64,000 nucleotides of DNA from Bettongia penicillata ogilbyi (GCA_023548195.1 JAJHZJ010000751.1:2298501-2362500), one strand, 5' to 3'. Counted from the stretch's first letter, positions 23,183-35,265 are shown. The notes: generated by a model from the letters alone, not told the origin. Numbers and translations: made by a program.

Positions 23183-24105
23183 GATGGTGAGGCTTTGTAT
23201 GTTGTGGCTTCTGGTTATTTCAGCTAGATGCTGAAGAACCTGGTGCTGAGCTGGATGTTGTGAGAAAGCAAATGTAAATTCTGTTTGTGTTTCTCTGGAT
23301 TAGCCCAGGAGCTATCTTGCTAAGTGTGGGGGAGGGGTCTGGTCATGGGAGATCTCCTCAGCTGAACTGGAGCTAAACTGAGGGCTTGATGATCGCAGGT
23401 TGCTCTATGGTTTTCCTGGTTCCCCTGGAGCACTGAGGCAGGCCTGGGGTCCCCCCTGGAGCTTTGGATCTCCTCTTGCTTGGCTGACTAAGGTGGGGCT
23501 GTCTGGGACAGTTCTACTCCTCTGCCATAGTAAGAGGAATACTCCTTAGCGATTTTCCTAGCCTCAGATGCTACAAGACTGTTTCCTCCTTCTGCTGATC
23601 CCACTGATCCAGGATTTTTCTGGGGAAATATTTTATGGTCTTTCAAGGTCAGCAAGAGGAGGAGAGAGAGCATTTACCGATCACTGGACCATTTTGACTC
23701 CTGGAATTTTGAGTACCTGACTGACAGACATTTAATCTGTGAGCTGAAAGTCTCAGGAGTAGCTGCTGCAGTATCTGGGGCTCCTTCCATGGCTCTCACT
23801 TGCTTGACTCTGCTGGACTTAAGAGTCCCTGAGCTGCTATCCCACCATGCTGCCACTTCCTCAGACTGTCCCACAGCTTTCCTGCTCAGCTGCCAAGTGG
23901 CAGGGACACTATGCTTCATGTTGCATGCTCCTTTACCCTCATGGAACAGCTTCTTTTCATCTATGTTCCAATCTGTCCTGGGCTATGAAACTGCTTCAGT
24001 CTGTCTCCCATTGGATTCTGCTTCTCCAAAATTTGGTCAGATTCTTTTTAGAGATATCTGAGAGAGTTTGAGAGCTTAGGTGAGTATTTGGCCATCTTGG
24101 TTCTG

Positions 24106-24118
24106 TCACATACTTCTA
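24106..24118. repeat. Target-site duplication, right copy
   Basis: TCACATACTTCTA, identical to 20013-20025, beside the 5' end of the reverse element. Confidence 0.9.
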
Positions 24119-24284
24119 TTTTAAAAGAAATGTTGGGTTGAATAAAAAAAAAATCTTGATTTCCCAATAGTCCCTTGCCCCAAAGTAATTCTCCCTTGTT
24201 ATAAAAAGAAATAGTTAAGCAACATAACCTGACACATTGATCATAATGGACATGTATCTTATTCTGCTTCTCTAGTGTATTGGA

Positions 24285-24500
24285 TTGGTTGATGGTACAA
24301 TGGAGTAAGAATATGAGTCCAAATGTGTGACTCTAGTCAAGTTCCTTTTTTGCCTCAGTTTCCTCATCTGCAAAATAGAGGTAATTAAAAGCATCCACTT
24401 CCCAGGGTTGCAGTGAGGATGAAATAATATAATAATTATAAAGTGATTAGCACAGTGCCTGGCACAGAGTGCTGTATCAATGTTAGCCATTGTTAGTAGT
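24285..24500 (+). mobile_element. MIR relic
   Basis: 'tgcctcagtttcctcatctg', 'cccagggttgcagtgaggat' and 'gattagcacagtgcctggca' are in plus-strand MIR order. Confidence 0.85.
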
Positions 24501-25210
24501 TAATATCTCTCTACTGAGAAGCTATGTATTATATCAACTTCAAAAGAAAGAAAAAAAGTTTAAAAGTAGATGAAGTTGGAGGATAAGAATTTAAATTTAG
24601 AAATTGGATGGAGATTTTCCTCACCGTCATCATCACCAAGGGCAACCCTTCCCCTCTTTACTTTCCTGTCTGTTCTCTTGTCGCGTCTTTCACCAACCAA
24701 TGGGAGCATGCATTTCCTTCTCTGGATCGCGATTGAAACAAGAGAATCACGATGTTATGGGGCAGTGACAATGTCGGTGTTAAATGGAGCTTCAGAATTA
24801 CCCTAGGAAATTTTCTGTCATCAAGCTGGAGATTTGAGCTTTTCTAGATCTGTAAGTCTTGGATGTTTTGACTTTCCTAGGGATAATATTTAGTAATATA
24901 GTAATCATTCCTTACTGAATTAAAATCTGACAGTCACAAAATCAGGAAAAATTGAGGAAGGCATATTTGTTTCTTTGCGGGTAGAGCGTCATGATCTACA
25001 GGTGTCCTGGGAGGAGATCTACTGTGAGAAATACCTTCTTGCTTTCTACCCCAATTTCCATCCACACTCCTCCCTGATTCCTTTAATTAGTCTAACTTCC
25101 GTTTCTTACTTTTTCACATTTTTCTTTGTTCATCTGTTCAGGTTACATACTTCAAAATAATGTTAGACGAGATCCCTATGGTGCTGTATATGTAGCAAAG
25201 ATGGTCATTA
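24501..25210. other. Unique block with retained CpGs
   Basis: No repeat recognised. 24640-24790 holds several CpG sites in a CpG-poor region, including TCGCG at 24680 and ATCGCG near 24727, and a CCAAT-like 'accaaccaatgggagc'. The 78-codon open frame at 24570 shows no known domain. Confidence 0.4.
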
Positions 25211-25214
25211 TAGC

Positions 25215-25612
25215 TCTTTAGGGTTTCCCAATTGCTTTACCAGAATGTCATCTGATGGAAAGTTCTCAATAATCCTGAAGTGAGGATTCTAAAATCCTCA
25301 ACCTCATTGTATACATAAGAAAACTGCCTGAATCGATCTGCTTCTGGTGAATGAACTAGTAGGAATCAAAGACTTCAAGCCAGGTCTCTCCAGCTTTCAG
25401 TCCCAGCAGTATCTCCAGAAGAACATGTTTCTCTGGAAGTTGACAAAGCAATGTTATCAGAAGTAGGAAATTCAAATATTACTGTTCCCATTTCACAGAG
25501 AAGAAAAGTGAGGCTCAGGAAATTATACAATTAATTAGTAGATATCAGAGTCAGAACTAGATTTCAGGTCTTCTAGTTCTTAGACCAGAATTCTTCCTAC
25601 TATATAGTATGG
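25215..25612 (-). mobile_element. Two MIR relics, antisense
   Basis: 25215-25410 has the reverse MIR 'tgaagtgaggattctaaaat' and 'aagaaaactgcctgaa' region. 25470-25612 has 'cccatttcacagagaagaaa', 'gtgaggctcaggaaatt' and the reversed 5' half. Confidence 0.6.
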
Positions 25613-26570
25613 CATTTTTTTATTCTTCAATTTGAGCAACTTTCAATTAATCCAATGTAAGATGATTCCATATGAATAAACATTTAATAAATGATACCTG
25701 GGCAGTTTTGGGGAAGGTTGTTATTGCTCTGGACTTATGATTTCATTAACATAGAGGTATTATTGGTATTTAATATTCTTTCACTTTTAACAAGGTGGTA
25801 TATATAATTTATCAATTTAAATTAATTTTAAATTATAAATTTATAAATATATGATATATTATCAGTATATATGTATATTATAATATATAATATATTATAA
25901 TGCATATATTTTGGGGGGGGCAGTATGACTTCTGGTCTTAGAGAGTTAAACATTGAGAGGTTAAGAGTCCAGCTCAGAATAGCACAGTGATTATGTAAAA
26001 GAGGTGAGATTTGACCTCTTATCTCCCTAACTGTAACACATACTTCCTAACTCTACCATGACATACAGTCTACATGGATCTATGATGTCATTGATGTTGC
26101 TGCTTCCTCCAGTAATGCAGATTCCTTTTCTTTTATGCTTACCCATTTTTTGATCCCTGTTCATTTCCTTACAATGGTTCAAAACCTGGGATACTCCCCA
26201 AATTCTGGAGACCTTCTCTCCTTTCTTTCTTATCAGGAACATATTAGTGGACCATATGGGCTTTTCATCAGTGATTCCTTACTTTTGCTGTGAACTCAGT
26301 CAAATCCTCTCTTTTGTGTCCATTTCTTTGATGGTATCTTTTATTTTGAACCTTATGTACTTCTTTATTTGTTGTGAATTATGTCCTATTCCCATCCATC
26401 ATATTTCTTTCCATTGTCCCATGTGAACTACTCCTCTATAATTCTTCAGAGAGGATAGTTTTCCATGCTTCAATGTCATGTAACAACACTGGTAGAATAT
26501 CATCATTAAAAGATGGGCTTTTTCAGGGAAAGGAGTTTTTCAATTTCTCAAGGCAATACAGTCTGTCAGT
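25613..26570. other. AT-rich and unique sequence
   Basis: 25795-25910 is a TATA/ATTA-rich low-complexity tract ending in a G8 run at 25912-25919. The rest shows no gene. Confidence 0.5.
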
Positions 26571-26571
26571 G

Positions 26572-26970
26572 ATTCAATTATTAGTCATCTATCATTTATT
26601 AAGACCTACTCTGTTCTAGGCACTGTGCTAAATATTGGAAATACTGTTCTTGTTCAGTTGTTTTTCAATTGCCTCTGACTCTTTTTGACACTGTTTAGGT
26701 TTTCTTGGCAAAGATACTGGAGTGGTTTTCCATTTTCTTCTCCAGCTCATTTTACAGATGAGGAAACTGAGGCAAATAAGGTTAAGTGACTTGCCAAGGT
26801 TCACATGGCTATTAAGTGTCTGAAACTAGATTTGAACTCATGAAGAGGCTCCTTCCTGACTCCAGGTCCAACACTGTGTCCACTGTACCTAGCCACCTCA
26901 CTAGAAATGGTAAGAAAGGTCAAAAACAAGAACCCATTTTCAAGAAGCTCAGTCTAATGGTGGAGATAAC
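26572..26970 (-). mobile_element. L2 3' tail, antisense, interrupted by a SINE
   Basis: 26572-26645 reads 'atcatttattaagacctact...ggcactgtgctaaatattgg'. The next L2 segment, 'aagaacccattttcaagaag' and 'tcagtctaatggtggaga', resumes at about 26902-26970 after the SINE. The two halves join in the correct L2 order. Confidence 0.8.
26650..26900 (-). mobile_element. CORE-type SINE, antisense, full length
   Basis: From 'ttgttcagttgtttttcaat' through 'tcttggcaaagatactggag', 'cattttacagatgaggaaac' and 'tccactgtacctagccacct'. Inserted in an older L2. Confidence 0.92.
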
Positions 26971-27670
26971 ATTTAAGGAATTATATAGGATAAATGGAGA
27001 TAATTAGCAGAGCACTGCAATTAAGGTGAACACGTAATAGCTTATTGAAGAATGTAGAATTTTAGGAGGGGCTTGAAGGAATCCAAAGAAATACTTGTAT
27101 TTAATTCTGAACTCAACTAATTTTCCATTTTCAGTGTTTGTTGATGGATTTGACAGATGAGCTCTTTATATACTGTCCATCTCACTACATACTGTAATCT
27201 AGAAAATAGGAAGTTCTTATCCACTTGATGTTCCCTGTGTGGATGCTTAGGGCAAACTCATCTGACTGATTATGGATTTCATGCCAGAGATGTTGCAAGG
27301 TTTTGAAGCTTAATTAAGCCAGTAAAATTTTACCTGAAAACATAGACTACATTACCATCTATAAAAAATACATTATTAACTTTCATTCTGCACTTGTGCT
27401 TTTCATTGTAGTGACAAATGTTTCTGGTAAACATATATTTCTCCATTTCATGTCTTTAAAATTAAGTAGTTGCTGAAGAATGCTATCTTAGTTGCTATGA
27501 CTATTAAGTAACCTTGGATGATTTTGATATGATCATGGGAATTGGCTTGTTGGAAGAGAGATCAAAAACTTTTTTTGTAATGATCTATAAGTAGTAAGCA
27601 CAATGGAACCTTATGTTCTCTACATCTTTCTGTTAATTCTGTGATAATAAAAGTAAGTAAGATCGTTTGA
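26971..27670. other. Unique AT-rich sequence
   Basis: No gene or confident repeat recognised. Confidence 0.5.
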
Positions 27671-27679
27671 AAAAAGGAA

Positions 27680-28790
27680 ATGGTATTCTTCTTACTCATG
27701 TCTTCTTCAAGGATGCCCACGAAAGATATTTGTGTTATTTTCCTAGAGTTTTATATAAGTAAGAAAATTGTCATGTAGGTTAGTAATCACTGACATTATT
27801 TTAGTCACAGGTCACTTTTTCCTTTTTCATGTTAAAAATGTGCAAAATTGTTTTAATGTTTTGCTATTTTTCCCTATCATATACCTTGCGAATAGATACC
27901 TCAAAGTCCTCATGGTTGTCTTGCCAAGCCAACTATCTCTTTTGCTGTGTGTAATCTCCTCTATGTATGCTTGGTCTAATTCAATATATTTGCCCTCCAT
28001 TGTGAGCTTAATAAATTCATCTAGAATCTGTTCTATCTTCATTCATTTATTGTCCCTCCTGCCTTCAATGCCTCGAAGATGGCTGGTCTAAGTTGGATGT
28101 TTTTCCATGCTTTCTGAAAACTGTTTTTGCTTTCCATTGCCTTTTTTGTTTTATGAGGTTATACTACTCATCTTCCATCATACTTGCAAGATTTTTCAAA
28201 TGAGTTTGTTATAAATGGGTGTTGCTCTTGACTTTCAAAATCCTCAGCTTGGCAAACTAGCGTTTGCTGTCTGAGGTGCTTTTGAAGTTCTTATTGTTAC
28301 AATCGATTTACAGGAGTCAAATTTCTGTAAGGAATTGTTATAATCAGAATCTATGTTCTTTCTTCCATCTCCATCCCATTTTTATTGCCAATAATTTGTT
28401 TCAGTAGATTAGTCTGGAGTTTAAATGTCACTCCATATCTTTTCCCCCCTCATTTTTATTTCTACTAGTTTCATACTAACCTTGATCTTCGCTCTAGCCA
28501 GTTGATGGGAATGATTGTACATTCTCACGTCAGGAACAAGTTGTTTCCTTCCCATAAAAATGTAATCAATTTCATTTGGTGATGTTATTTCAGTTTTCTC
28601 CAATAGATAATAAACCGACACATTGCCCTAAAAATTTCCTAGGTAGGAAAAGGTGTCTTCTCTGCTGTTTGTGTGACAGTGGAATGAATTTCAATGACCA
28701 TATTTCCTGCAGTGGATTATTATGTCTATCATGAATGTATTTATAAAATATACAATCTTCTTTTTGGCCTCTGTGGCTCAAATCTCTAAT
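27680..28790 (-). mobile_element. RTE-clade LINE relic, endonuclease and linker region, antisense
   Basis: The minus-strand frame 28621-28421 reads '...EITSPNEIDYIFMGRKQLVPDV...HQLARAKIKVSMKL'. It matches the RTE endonuclease order: SPNG..NEIDYIL, then DV, then a SDHRL-position block and RAKI. The SDH motif has decayed to 'SHQ'. Frame 28042-27827 fits the downstream linker. Frames are broken, and no RT domain follows within the window at this locus. Confidence 0.7.
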
Positions 28791-28794
28791 CTAT

Positions 28795-29265
28795 CCCCTA
28801 CACATCTCACAAAGAGATATTCCTAAGTCATACTTTGACCATGTGTCTCCCCTGTTCAGTAAGCTATAGTGTGTCCCTACTACCTTTAGGATAATATAAA
28901 AACTCCCATATGTGACATTTAAAACTCTTCACAATCTGGCTCCAGGCTACCTATCCAGGCTTATCATAATTAGCACATTTGGTATTCCTTATGTACAGTA
29001 TTCCATCTCCCAACTCTGTGGATTTGTGTAGACCACCTACTATGCCTGGAATTGACTCTATCCTTATTTCTGTCTATTAGAATACCTAACTTCCTTCAGA
29101 GTTTGGTTCAAATGCCATATCCTATGTTATACCTTTTCTGGTTTTCATAGTTGCGAGAGCTTTGTCCCTTGAAATTTCATTATATTCCCTTTTTTATATG
29201 TAATGCTTGCTACTCTAGCTCCCATGTACCTGGAAGACAAGGTATGTTATATCTCTCCCCCTATC
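28795..29265 (+). mobile_element. L2 relic
   Basis: The L2 3' region order is visible: 'gaccatgtgtctcccctgtt', 'cttcacaatctggctccagg', 'ctatgcctggaattgactct', 'tggttcaaatgccatatcct'. It stops before the usual ATAAATG tail. Confidence 0.85.
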
Positions 29266-29730
29266 CCTAGTGTTCTCCTGTACCCTTTAGGGCATTCGGG
29301 ATTTTTAGATTCACTGCTTTTGGCTCTAATTCCCACTTATGGTATTCCTTAAATTGTAATAGAGAAGAAACTCCTATTCCCTGGTTCCATTTAATTAGGT
29401 TATCTTCTACAAAAAAAAAAATTTACTTCAAAATGTATAATCATATAAATATATTAACTTTCTCTCTCTCCTTCTCTCAGGTAGGAGACAATTTTCCTGC
29501 CACTTTGTACTTTTCATGAGAGGGGAAGTGGCTTGGTTTCATATCTTACCTTTTTTCTAGAGTATAGTTCAAGTTCCAAGTCCAAAATCCTCTTTGGGTT
29601 TGAGTCCCAGGCACCTTAGCTTTTCAGGGATTCCTTATCAAACAGTCTGCAAAATTCGACCTAGAACTAGGCTGAACTAATTCGAACCATTCAGTACAAT
29701 CCTAATCCTCATTTTTTCTTGTCTTTTAAT
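29266..29730. other. Unique sequence
   Basis: No gene or confident repeat. Confidence 0.5.
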
Positions 29731-29734
29731 ATTT

Positions 29735-29850
29735 TCTACTATAGATGAGGAGACTGAATCTCAAACAGGTTGAGTGAAGAGTTGATATTTGAAGTCAAGT
29801 CGTCTGACACAAAATCTAGCATTCTTGACAATAGAATAGTTTGGCATAGC
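29735..29850 (-). mobile_element. MIR fragment, antisense
   Basis: 'tatagatgaggagactgaat' and a decayed 5' half follow reverse MIR order. Confidence 0.6.
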
Positions 29851-31125
29851 CTTTCCTTGAGAAGCCCCTTCTTTTAGATCAGGAAACTTAAAAAGAGCAA
29901 TGGAATAAACGGGGACATAGGAAGTGTCTCCTAGAATAACTTAAACCCGAGCAAACTTTAAAACTCCTTCTTCTCTATTTCTAGGTGGGGCCAATGTGAA
30001 ATAAAGGTTATTGTTGTATCAACAATATATAGTAATGGCAGTTGTATACAACTGACCTGTTCATAGGTTTGCTACTGTCAAACACTAAATTATGGGTTAG
30101 GAGATTTTGCTCTTCATGCTAAGTAGGAGAACACATATCTATGTTTGATAAATTAAATGACAATTTTCTTCATTTAGAGAGATTTTTCATGTGGTTATTC
30201 AAAACCTTTTTTTTGTTAGAATCAGCAAATATTCATAAAAAGGGGATTTTTTTGAGTAAAAAAGAACTAATAACTTTTTTGTGCAAAATGCAGAGATCAC
30301 ATTCTCATTATTTTAAAATCTTCTTTGCAAATTTTAATTGAATTGAATTAACTAAATTATAATCTTCAGACTTTCAACAGCATGCTTCAGATAAAATTAG
30401 CACAAAGGATGAAGTATACTTTCTAACTTTCACCTTTATGTGAAATAATAAAAAGCTGAATTTATAACCCATCTTCTGGTGTGCTCACATCAAATTCACT
30501 TCTAATTAGAATTCAAAGGTAAATATGTGAAGCTTAATTCAGGATGAAAACGAGGAAATCTTTGGCAAAATTAAATGTCTCCCTTGTAGACTAATGAATT
30601 TGCCATGTGATTAGATTTTTAACCATAATTGAACAGGATATAACATATACAATATCTATTTATAGACTGACTTTCAAGCATGCATCCCAAGGTAAATCAT
30701 ATAAACATAATTAAAATGAGTATTACCCTGAGCACACATTAGAAAATTAAAATCTATTACATTTGATTTAAAAGTTGTTAAAGATTCAAAGTCCCCCATA
30801 TCCCTGGAGAGGAAATTCCATAGATATAAATCTAAGGAAATAAATACAGGGAATAGCGATCTGATTTTATAAACTTTCAAAATAAAGCTGCCAAATAAAT
30901 TTGAAGGCTGATTGGAAGTTAGTCCATGCAAAGTCATAAAATGCTTTTTGACTCCAATAACTAATCAAAGTAGCAGTTAACCTATCAAGAAGAATGAACT
31001 CTACATCAGTTTGTAGAAAGCAACAAAAAAGGCATTACTATGTCTTTGGTGGGAGGCTTAATACAGGCAAGCCACTAAGCCAATATTTTAAAGATTAATT
31101 TATGCTGCTGTATCATATGGTTTGG
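29851..31125. other. Unique AT-rich block
   Basis: About 1.3 kb with no repeat recognised and no open frame with a known domain. It could be ordinary neutral DNA or contain conserved elements. Confidence 0.45.
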
Positions 31126-31129
31126 GTTT

Positions 31130-31300
31130 TTTTTTTGAAATTGGGAACTCCCTCCAAGGAATTTCCTTCATCAATGTAGATGAGTCTTGGAGTTATCTAG
31201 GAAGTTCAGTGACTTGCCCAGAGTCACACTTAGCCAGATTTGAACTCAGTCTTTCTGCATCCAAATCTGTGACTACCACTACATTGCCTGACTGGTCTAG
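31130..31300 (-). mobile_element. SINE/MIR fragment, antisense
   Basis: 'tcagtgacttgcccagagtc', 'gatttgaactcagtctttct' and 'tgactaccactacattgcct' mark the reversed tRNA-like half. Confidence 0.75.
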
Positions 31301-31477
31301 ATTTCTAGAGTGCTTCTGGGAAGGTTATATAAACAGATAGCAGGGAACTACATTACTTGGGAAAGCACTGTGTAATGGTATTTTGTATTGTTTGGGGCGC
31401 TTCTGCTTATCAAGTATCATAATGCATATATGATCCAAAAAGAGTTTTTCAACCCATAGGGTTGGAAATGTGAAAGA

Positions 31478-31545
31478 CTTGCACGTACACACATGTGTGT
31501 ATACATCACATATATGTATGTATACATACATGTACACACATATAA
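31478..31545. repeat. CA/TA/TG-rich simple repeat
   Basis: Near-palindromic ACACATGTGTGTATACAT and TATGTATGTATACATACAT stretches. Confidence 0.85.
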
Positions 31546-31709
31546 GCAATTACAATGGCTCTTTCTGAGTTGAAGATGGGCAATGAAAGCCTGGAGTAGC
31601 TCTATATCTGACATTAGAAGCTCATATTGTAAATCAATACATATTTTGAAGTTGAAAAGTGTAAAGTGGGACTGATATGGCCTTTGACAATGATATATTA
31701 CCGTGGATT

Positions 31710-31915
31710 AACAGCATTGTAGGATCATGGATTTAGAAATGGAAGAAATCCTAGATCTAATCCAATGCTTTATCTGATAAATGAGGAAACCAAAGTCCTG
31801 AAAGACTGTGATTTGCCTAGCATCATATAACCAGTAAATATTTGAGTTCAGATTTGAGAGCAGGTCCTCCTGATCTCAAGTCCAGTGCCTTACCCACTGT
31901 TCCATGCGGCATCCC
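31710..31915 (-). mobile_element. MIR relic, antisense
   Basis: 'aggatcatggatttagaaat', 'gataaatgaggaaaccaaag', 'ttacccactgttccatgcgg' in reverse MIR order. Confidence 0.8.
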
Positions 31916-32310
31916 AGAGAGAAAGGAGAGGACTGCTGATGTGTCAGGGTAGAGAGCTTAGATATCTCCTCCAGAGATATCAGACTCCCCACATGCCGTC
32001 TAGGAGTGCTGCTGAACCAGATTATGTAATTGGGAAATATTTAACAAAGAAAATAAAAAAATTCAATAAAACATATATAATGAAATAAGTTGTTTTTGAA
32101 AAATTTTTATTTTTCTAAATTATGGAATAAAGCAAACATTTCCATAACATAATAAAAAAGATGAACATGAAACTGCAAATCCATTATGTACAACTTCCTA
32201 TTCCTTTTAAACATATAATAAAGTTATCATGTAGTATTTTTCTAAGTCAATATAGACCCTGCAAGGATGCTTATGCACAGTTTAGTGCCCCCTGTTTCTG
32301 TTTGAGTCGG
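31916..32310. other. Unique AT-rich sequence
   Basis: No gene or confident repeat. Confidence 0.5.
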
Positions 32311-32314
32311 CATT

Positions 32315-32470
32315 GCTCTAGTCCAAACTTACCCTTCATGGATGAGGAAACTGAGTCTGAGAGTTTAAGTGACATGTCCAAAGTCACCCAGATAAGGAGT
32401 AAAGCCAGCATTCAAACATAGGTCCTCTAACTTCAAATCCAACACTATTTTCACTAATCTATAGTAGTAT
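32315..32470 (-). mobile_element. MIR relic, antisense
   Basis: 'catggatgaggaaactgagt', 'aagtgacatgtccaaagtca' and 'taggtcctctaacttcaaat' are in reverse MIR order. Confidence 0.8.
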
Positions 32471-33015
32471 CTCAACAGCATTAGTACTTTCTTATGAGGC
32501 AATATGATAATCATGTTATCCTCCAACTCTAACCTCTAAAATTTGTAAGGAATAAGGAAAAGGCTTCCAAGAATAGCCATAAATTTGATGAAAAGATCTA
32601 GTCATCATTAAATGGGGGAAAAGTAAAAGGAATTGAGATAATCCAATTTATAGAAGAGAAAGTTAAATATATTAAGGTTTATCATACAAAGGATGAAGAA
32701 CATCTGTTTTCTTTGTTTATTGAGGAAAACACAGGAGGAAATGAGTTTAAGCCACAGGCTGAAGAATTTAAATTAGTTACAAAGAAGAATTTCCTGAAGA
32801 TGCGAGTTGCTAATCTCAGAAGGAGTTGTAATCCTCTTTGGTGTCCTTCAAAATAGATGTCTCATTAGCCTGGGATGTTGCAGATATAGACCTTCCTGAA
32901 TTTAGAACAGCGTGCTAGGTGACATTTGATTGACACTTACTTTATAATTCTGTGATTATTAAAATTTCCACATTGGTAGAATAAAACATTATTGGAAAGA
33001 ACCCTGGAGAATAAA
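32471..33015. other. Unique sequence
   Basis: No repeat or exon recognised. Confidence 0.5.
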
Positions 33016-33019
33016 ATTA

Positions 33020-34500
33020 TTTTAAGATTATTTTTCTTTTTTAAAATTATTGACATCTTTTATATTACCTTCATTCCCAAATATATTCCTTCTCTGTCCC
33101 TTACCTAGTAAGCCATGTAACAAAAAAAAAAATCATAATAAAAAAAAAAGAGAAGACACAAGTGGCTCAGTAAAACTAGCCAATGCATCAATGGATTCTA
33201 AAAGAATTTGCAGTATACTACACCCATAATCCTCTACCTCTGGAAAGAAGGGAGAGTGGTACATTTTTTCATCTCTTCTTTGTAAATAAGTTTGACATTG
33301 CAATTACACATTGTTCTTTTTAATTTTGTGATTGTTGCTGTTATTTCCATTTGCAAAGTTGTAGTTATTTTGCATATTATTTTCCTGGTCCTGTTAATTT
33401 CATGACATCAGTTCTTCAAATTCTTCTGTGAACTCTTCATATTAAGGTTTCTTAGAGAACCATAACGATCCAATAACATTCCAAAGCTCCATGAACTGGA
33501 TATTCATGCCCTTCTGCAGCCCCTCCAATATTGACTAGTTAGTTTTCTGAGTGTAAGTGGAAACTTCAGAGTGATGATTTTTTAATTTCTCATTCTATTA
33601 GTAATTCAGAAAATTTTTTCACAAGATTCTTAACAATGTACGATTCTTTGGTGAATGGTTGGTTCTAATTCTGTTGGCTACTTCTCTAATGAAGTGTGGT
33701 TCTTAGCCTTACATATTTTTGTTCATTTCTTATATATCTTGTATATCTGACTCATCAGAGATAATTGATACAACCATTCTCTCCCAATTAACAGCTTTAT
33801 TTCCTAGCCTAGTTGCATTAATTTCTTTAATGAAAAAAATCTCATCAATTTCATGTAATTGAAATTAGCCATTTTATCTTTAATGGGCACCTTCATCCCT
33901 TGTATGGTTAAGGTCACTTCTTTCCCTCAGCAAAAGGTATGAAAAAATTTGATCTTGTTTCCTTTCTTTTTTGTTTTTATGGTGTGTCCTTTAATATTCA
34001 ATGTTATAATGGTATTATGGTAGGTTGTAGGTAAGATGTTCTAAAATTAATTATTATCAATTTACTTTTCAGTTTTTCTGTCAGGTCTTGTCAAACAGAG
34101 AGTTAATTTAAGTATTTTCTGTTTTTGTTTCTTGGTTCTTTTGCTAGTGCTAGTGTTAACAGGCTAGTGGCTTTTTCTGATTCTTTCTTAGTTATTCTGT
34201 TTTACTGATATACTTTTCTGTTTTTCAGGTGATACCGAGTAATTTTTATTATTACTGCTTTACAGGGCAATTTAAGGTACTCCCATTTTATTTAAGCTGC
34301 TTTTTGTTTCTTAAAAGAGTTTTTCTTTTTGCATTTATATTTATATATCTTATATATGTCTTAGTAGACTGTTTCCCAGTCAATTTGTAATTGTTTTGAG
34401 TGGGATTCCCCTTTTTATTATTTTTTGTTGAATTTTGCCATGCCTCTGCAGAAATGCCATTCATTTTTGTGAATTTATTTGGTATCTTCCTATTTTACTT
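33020..34500 (-). mobile_element. L1 3' part (ORF2 tail and 3' UTR), antisense
   Basis: Starts beside a T-rich run (the reversed poly-A), then 3' UTR-like sequence, then the antisense ORF2 C-terminal region. The order near 33715-33830 ('catttcttatatatcttgta', 'ctcatcagagataattg', 'agctttatttcctagcctag') parallels 21030-21140 in the better-preserved copy. Upstream ORF2 is missing, consistent with 5' truncation. Confidence 0.75.
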
Positions 34501-34654
34501 CAGATGATCTTTATGTAGACCTGGGGACTCAGCAGTTAAGGTCAACAAGATGGAAGATAGAAGTCTAAGGATCATGATACTGATGACTGATTTTTTTTAC
34601 ATACTCTAGTGTTGAGTCTGACTCTGATGGAAAACTATCAAGTAATAAGTGTTG

Positions 34655-34785
34655 TGACTGGGATGGAGGAAAAAGAGGATGGAAAGAAGGAGAGGAGAGG
34701 GAAGGAGAGGAGAATATAGGAGAGAATAGAGGTGAGGAAAAGAGGGTAGGGGAAAGGGAAGAAAGGAAGAAAAAGAGAGATCTCC
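34655..34785. repeat. GGA/GAAA purine-rich low-complexity tract
   Basis: About 130 bases almost entirely A and G on this strand. The serine-rich open frames on the other strand are shadows of it. Confidence 0.9.
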
Positions 34786-34789
34786 ACAT

Positions 34790-35055
34790 TTTTTAAGCAC
34801 TTACTATGGACTAATTATAATATTAAACAGCAGGGATAAAAATACAAGAAAGGAAGATGGTCCCTACCCTCAGGGATCTTACATTGTCTGGAAAGAGGAG
34901 TTAGAAACAAGAGGGAGCATGGCTGGTGACATCTACTAGTCTGATGCTCTCATCTAACAAATGAATCACAGAAAAGTCAGACTTGATCCAGAAAGGTCAT
35001 GCAATAAGCTATTAGAAGATTAAGGGGTAGAACCCTAAGCTCTCTTTTGTGTAGT
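34790..35055 (-). mobile_element. L2 tail then MIR relic, both antisense
   Basis: 34790-34900 has 'taagcacttactatggacta' and 'ccctaccctcagggatctta' (reverse L2). 34928-35055 has a decayed reverse MIR. Confidence 0.65.
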
Positions 35056-35265
35056 GAAGAAAGAACATTGTACTTAAAGTAAAGAGGACCTGAGTTCAAA
35101 TCCTGCCTAAGACAAAAGCCATGTGACATTGAGCATATCAATTAATCTCCCTGGGCTTCACTTTACCCGTTGGTAAAATGAAGATAACAGGACCTAGTTA
35201 CAGGGGTATTTAAGTGAATGAAAAGGCATAGTGTGTCAAGCACTTTGCAATCAAAGTGCCAAAGA
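35056..35265 (+). mobile_element. MIR/SINE relic
   Basis: 'aagaggacctgagttcaaat', 'catgtgacattgagcatatc' and 'gtcaagcactttgcaatcaa' in plus-strand order. Forms an inverted pair with the preceding relic. Confidence 0.75.

Larger units (their letters stand above)
20026..24105 (-). mobile_element. End-to-end L1/HAL1-like element, antisense, internally deleted
   Basis: A 4.08-kb element flanked by identical 13-bp duplications. On the minus strand it starts near 24104 with an AAGATGGCC-type L1 5' end, then about 0.9 kb of 5' UTR, an ORF1 relic (23182 to about 22130), a pyrimidine/AT-rich non-coding segment (about 22080-21515), the C-terminal part of ORF2 (about 21500-20400) and a 3' UTR. The endonuclease and RT domains of ORF2 are missing. 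Because both ends and the duplication survive, this arrangement was probably present when the copy inserted. It would have needed another L1's ORF2 protein. Confidence 0.87.

Noticed and set aside
25795..25910. TATA-rich near-palindromic tract considered as a replication origin or matrix attachment site
   Set aside because: Only low-complexity AT sequence is visible; nothing specific supports an origin or attachment function.
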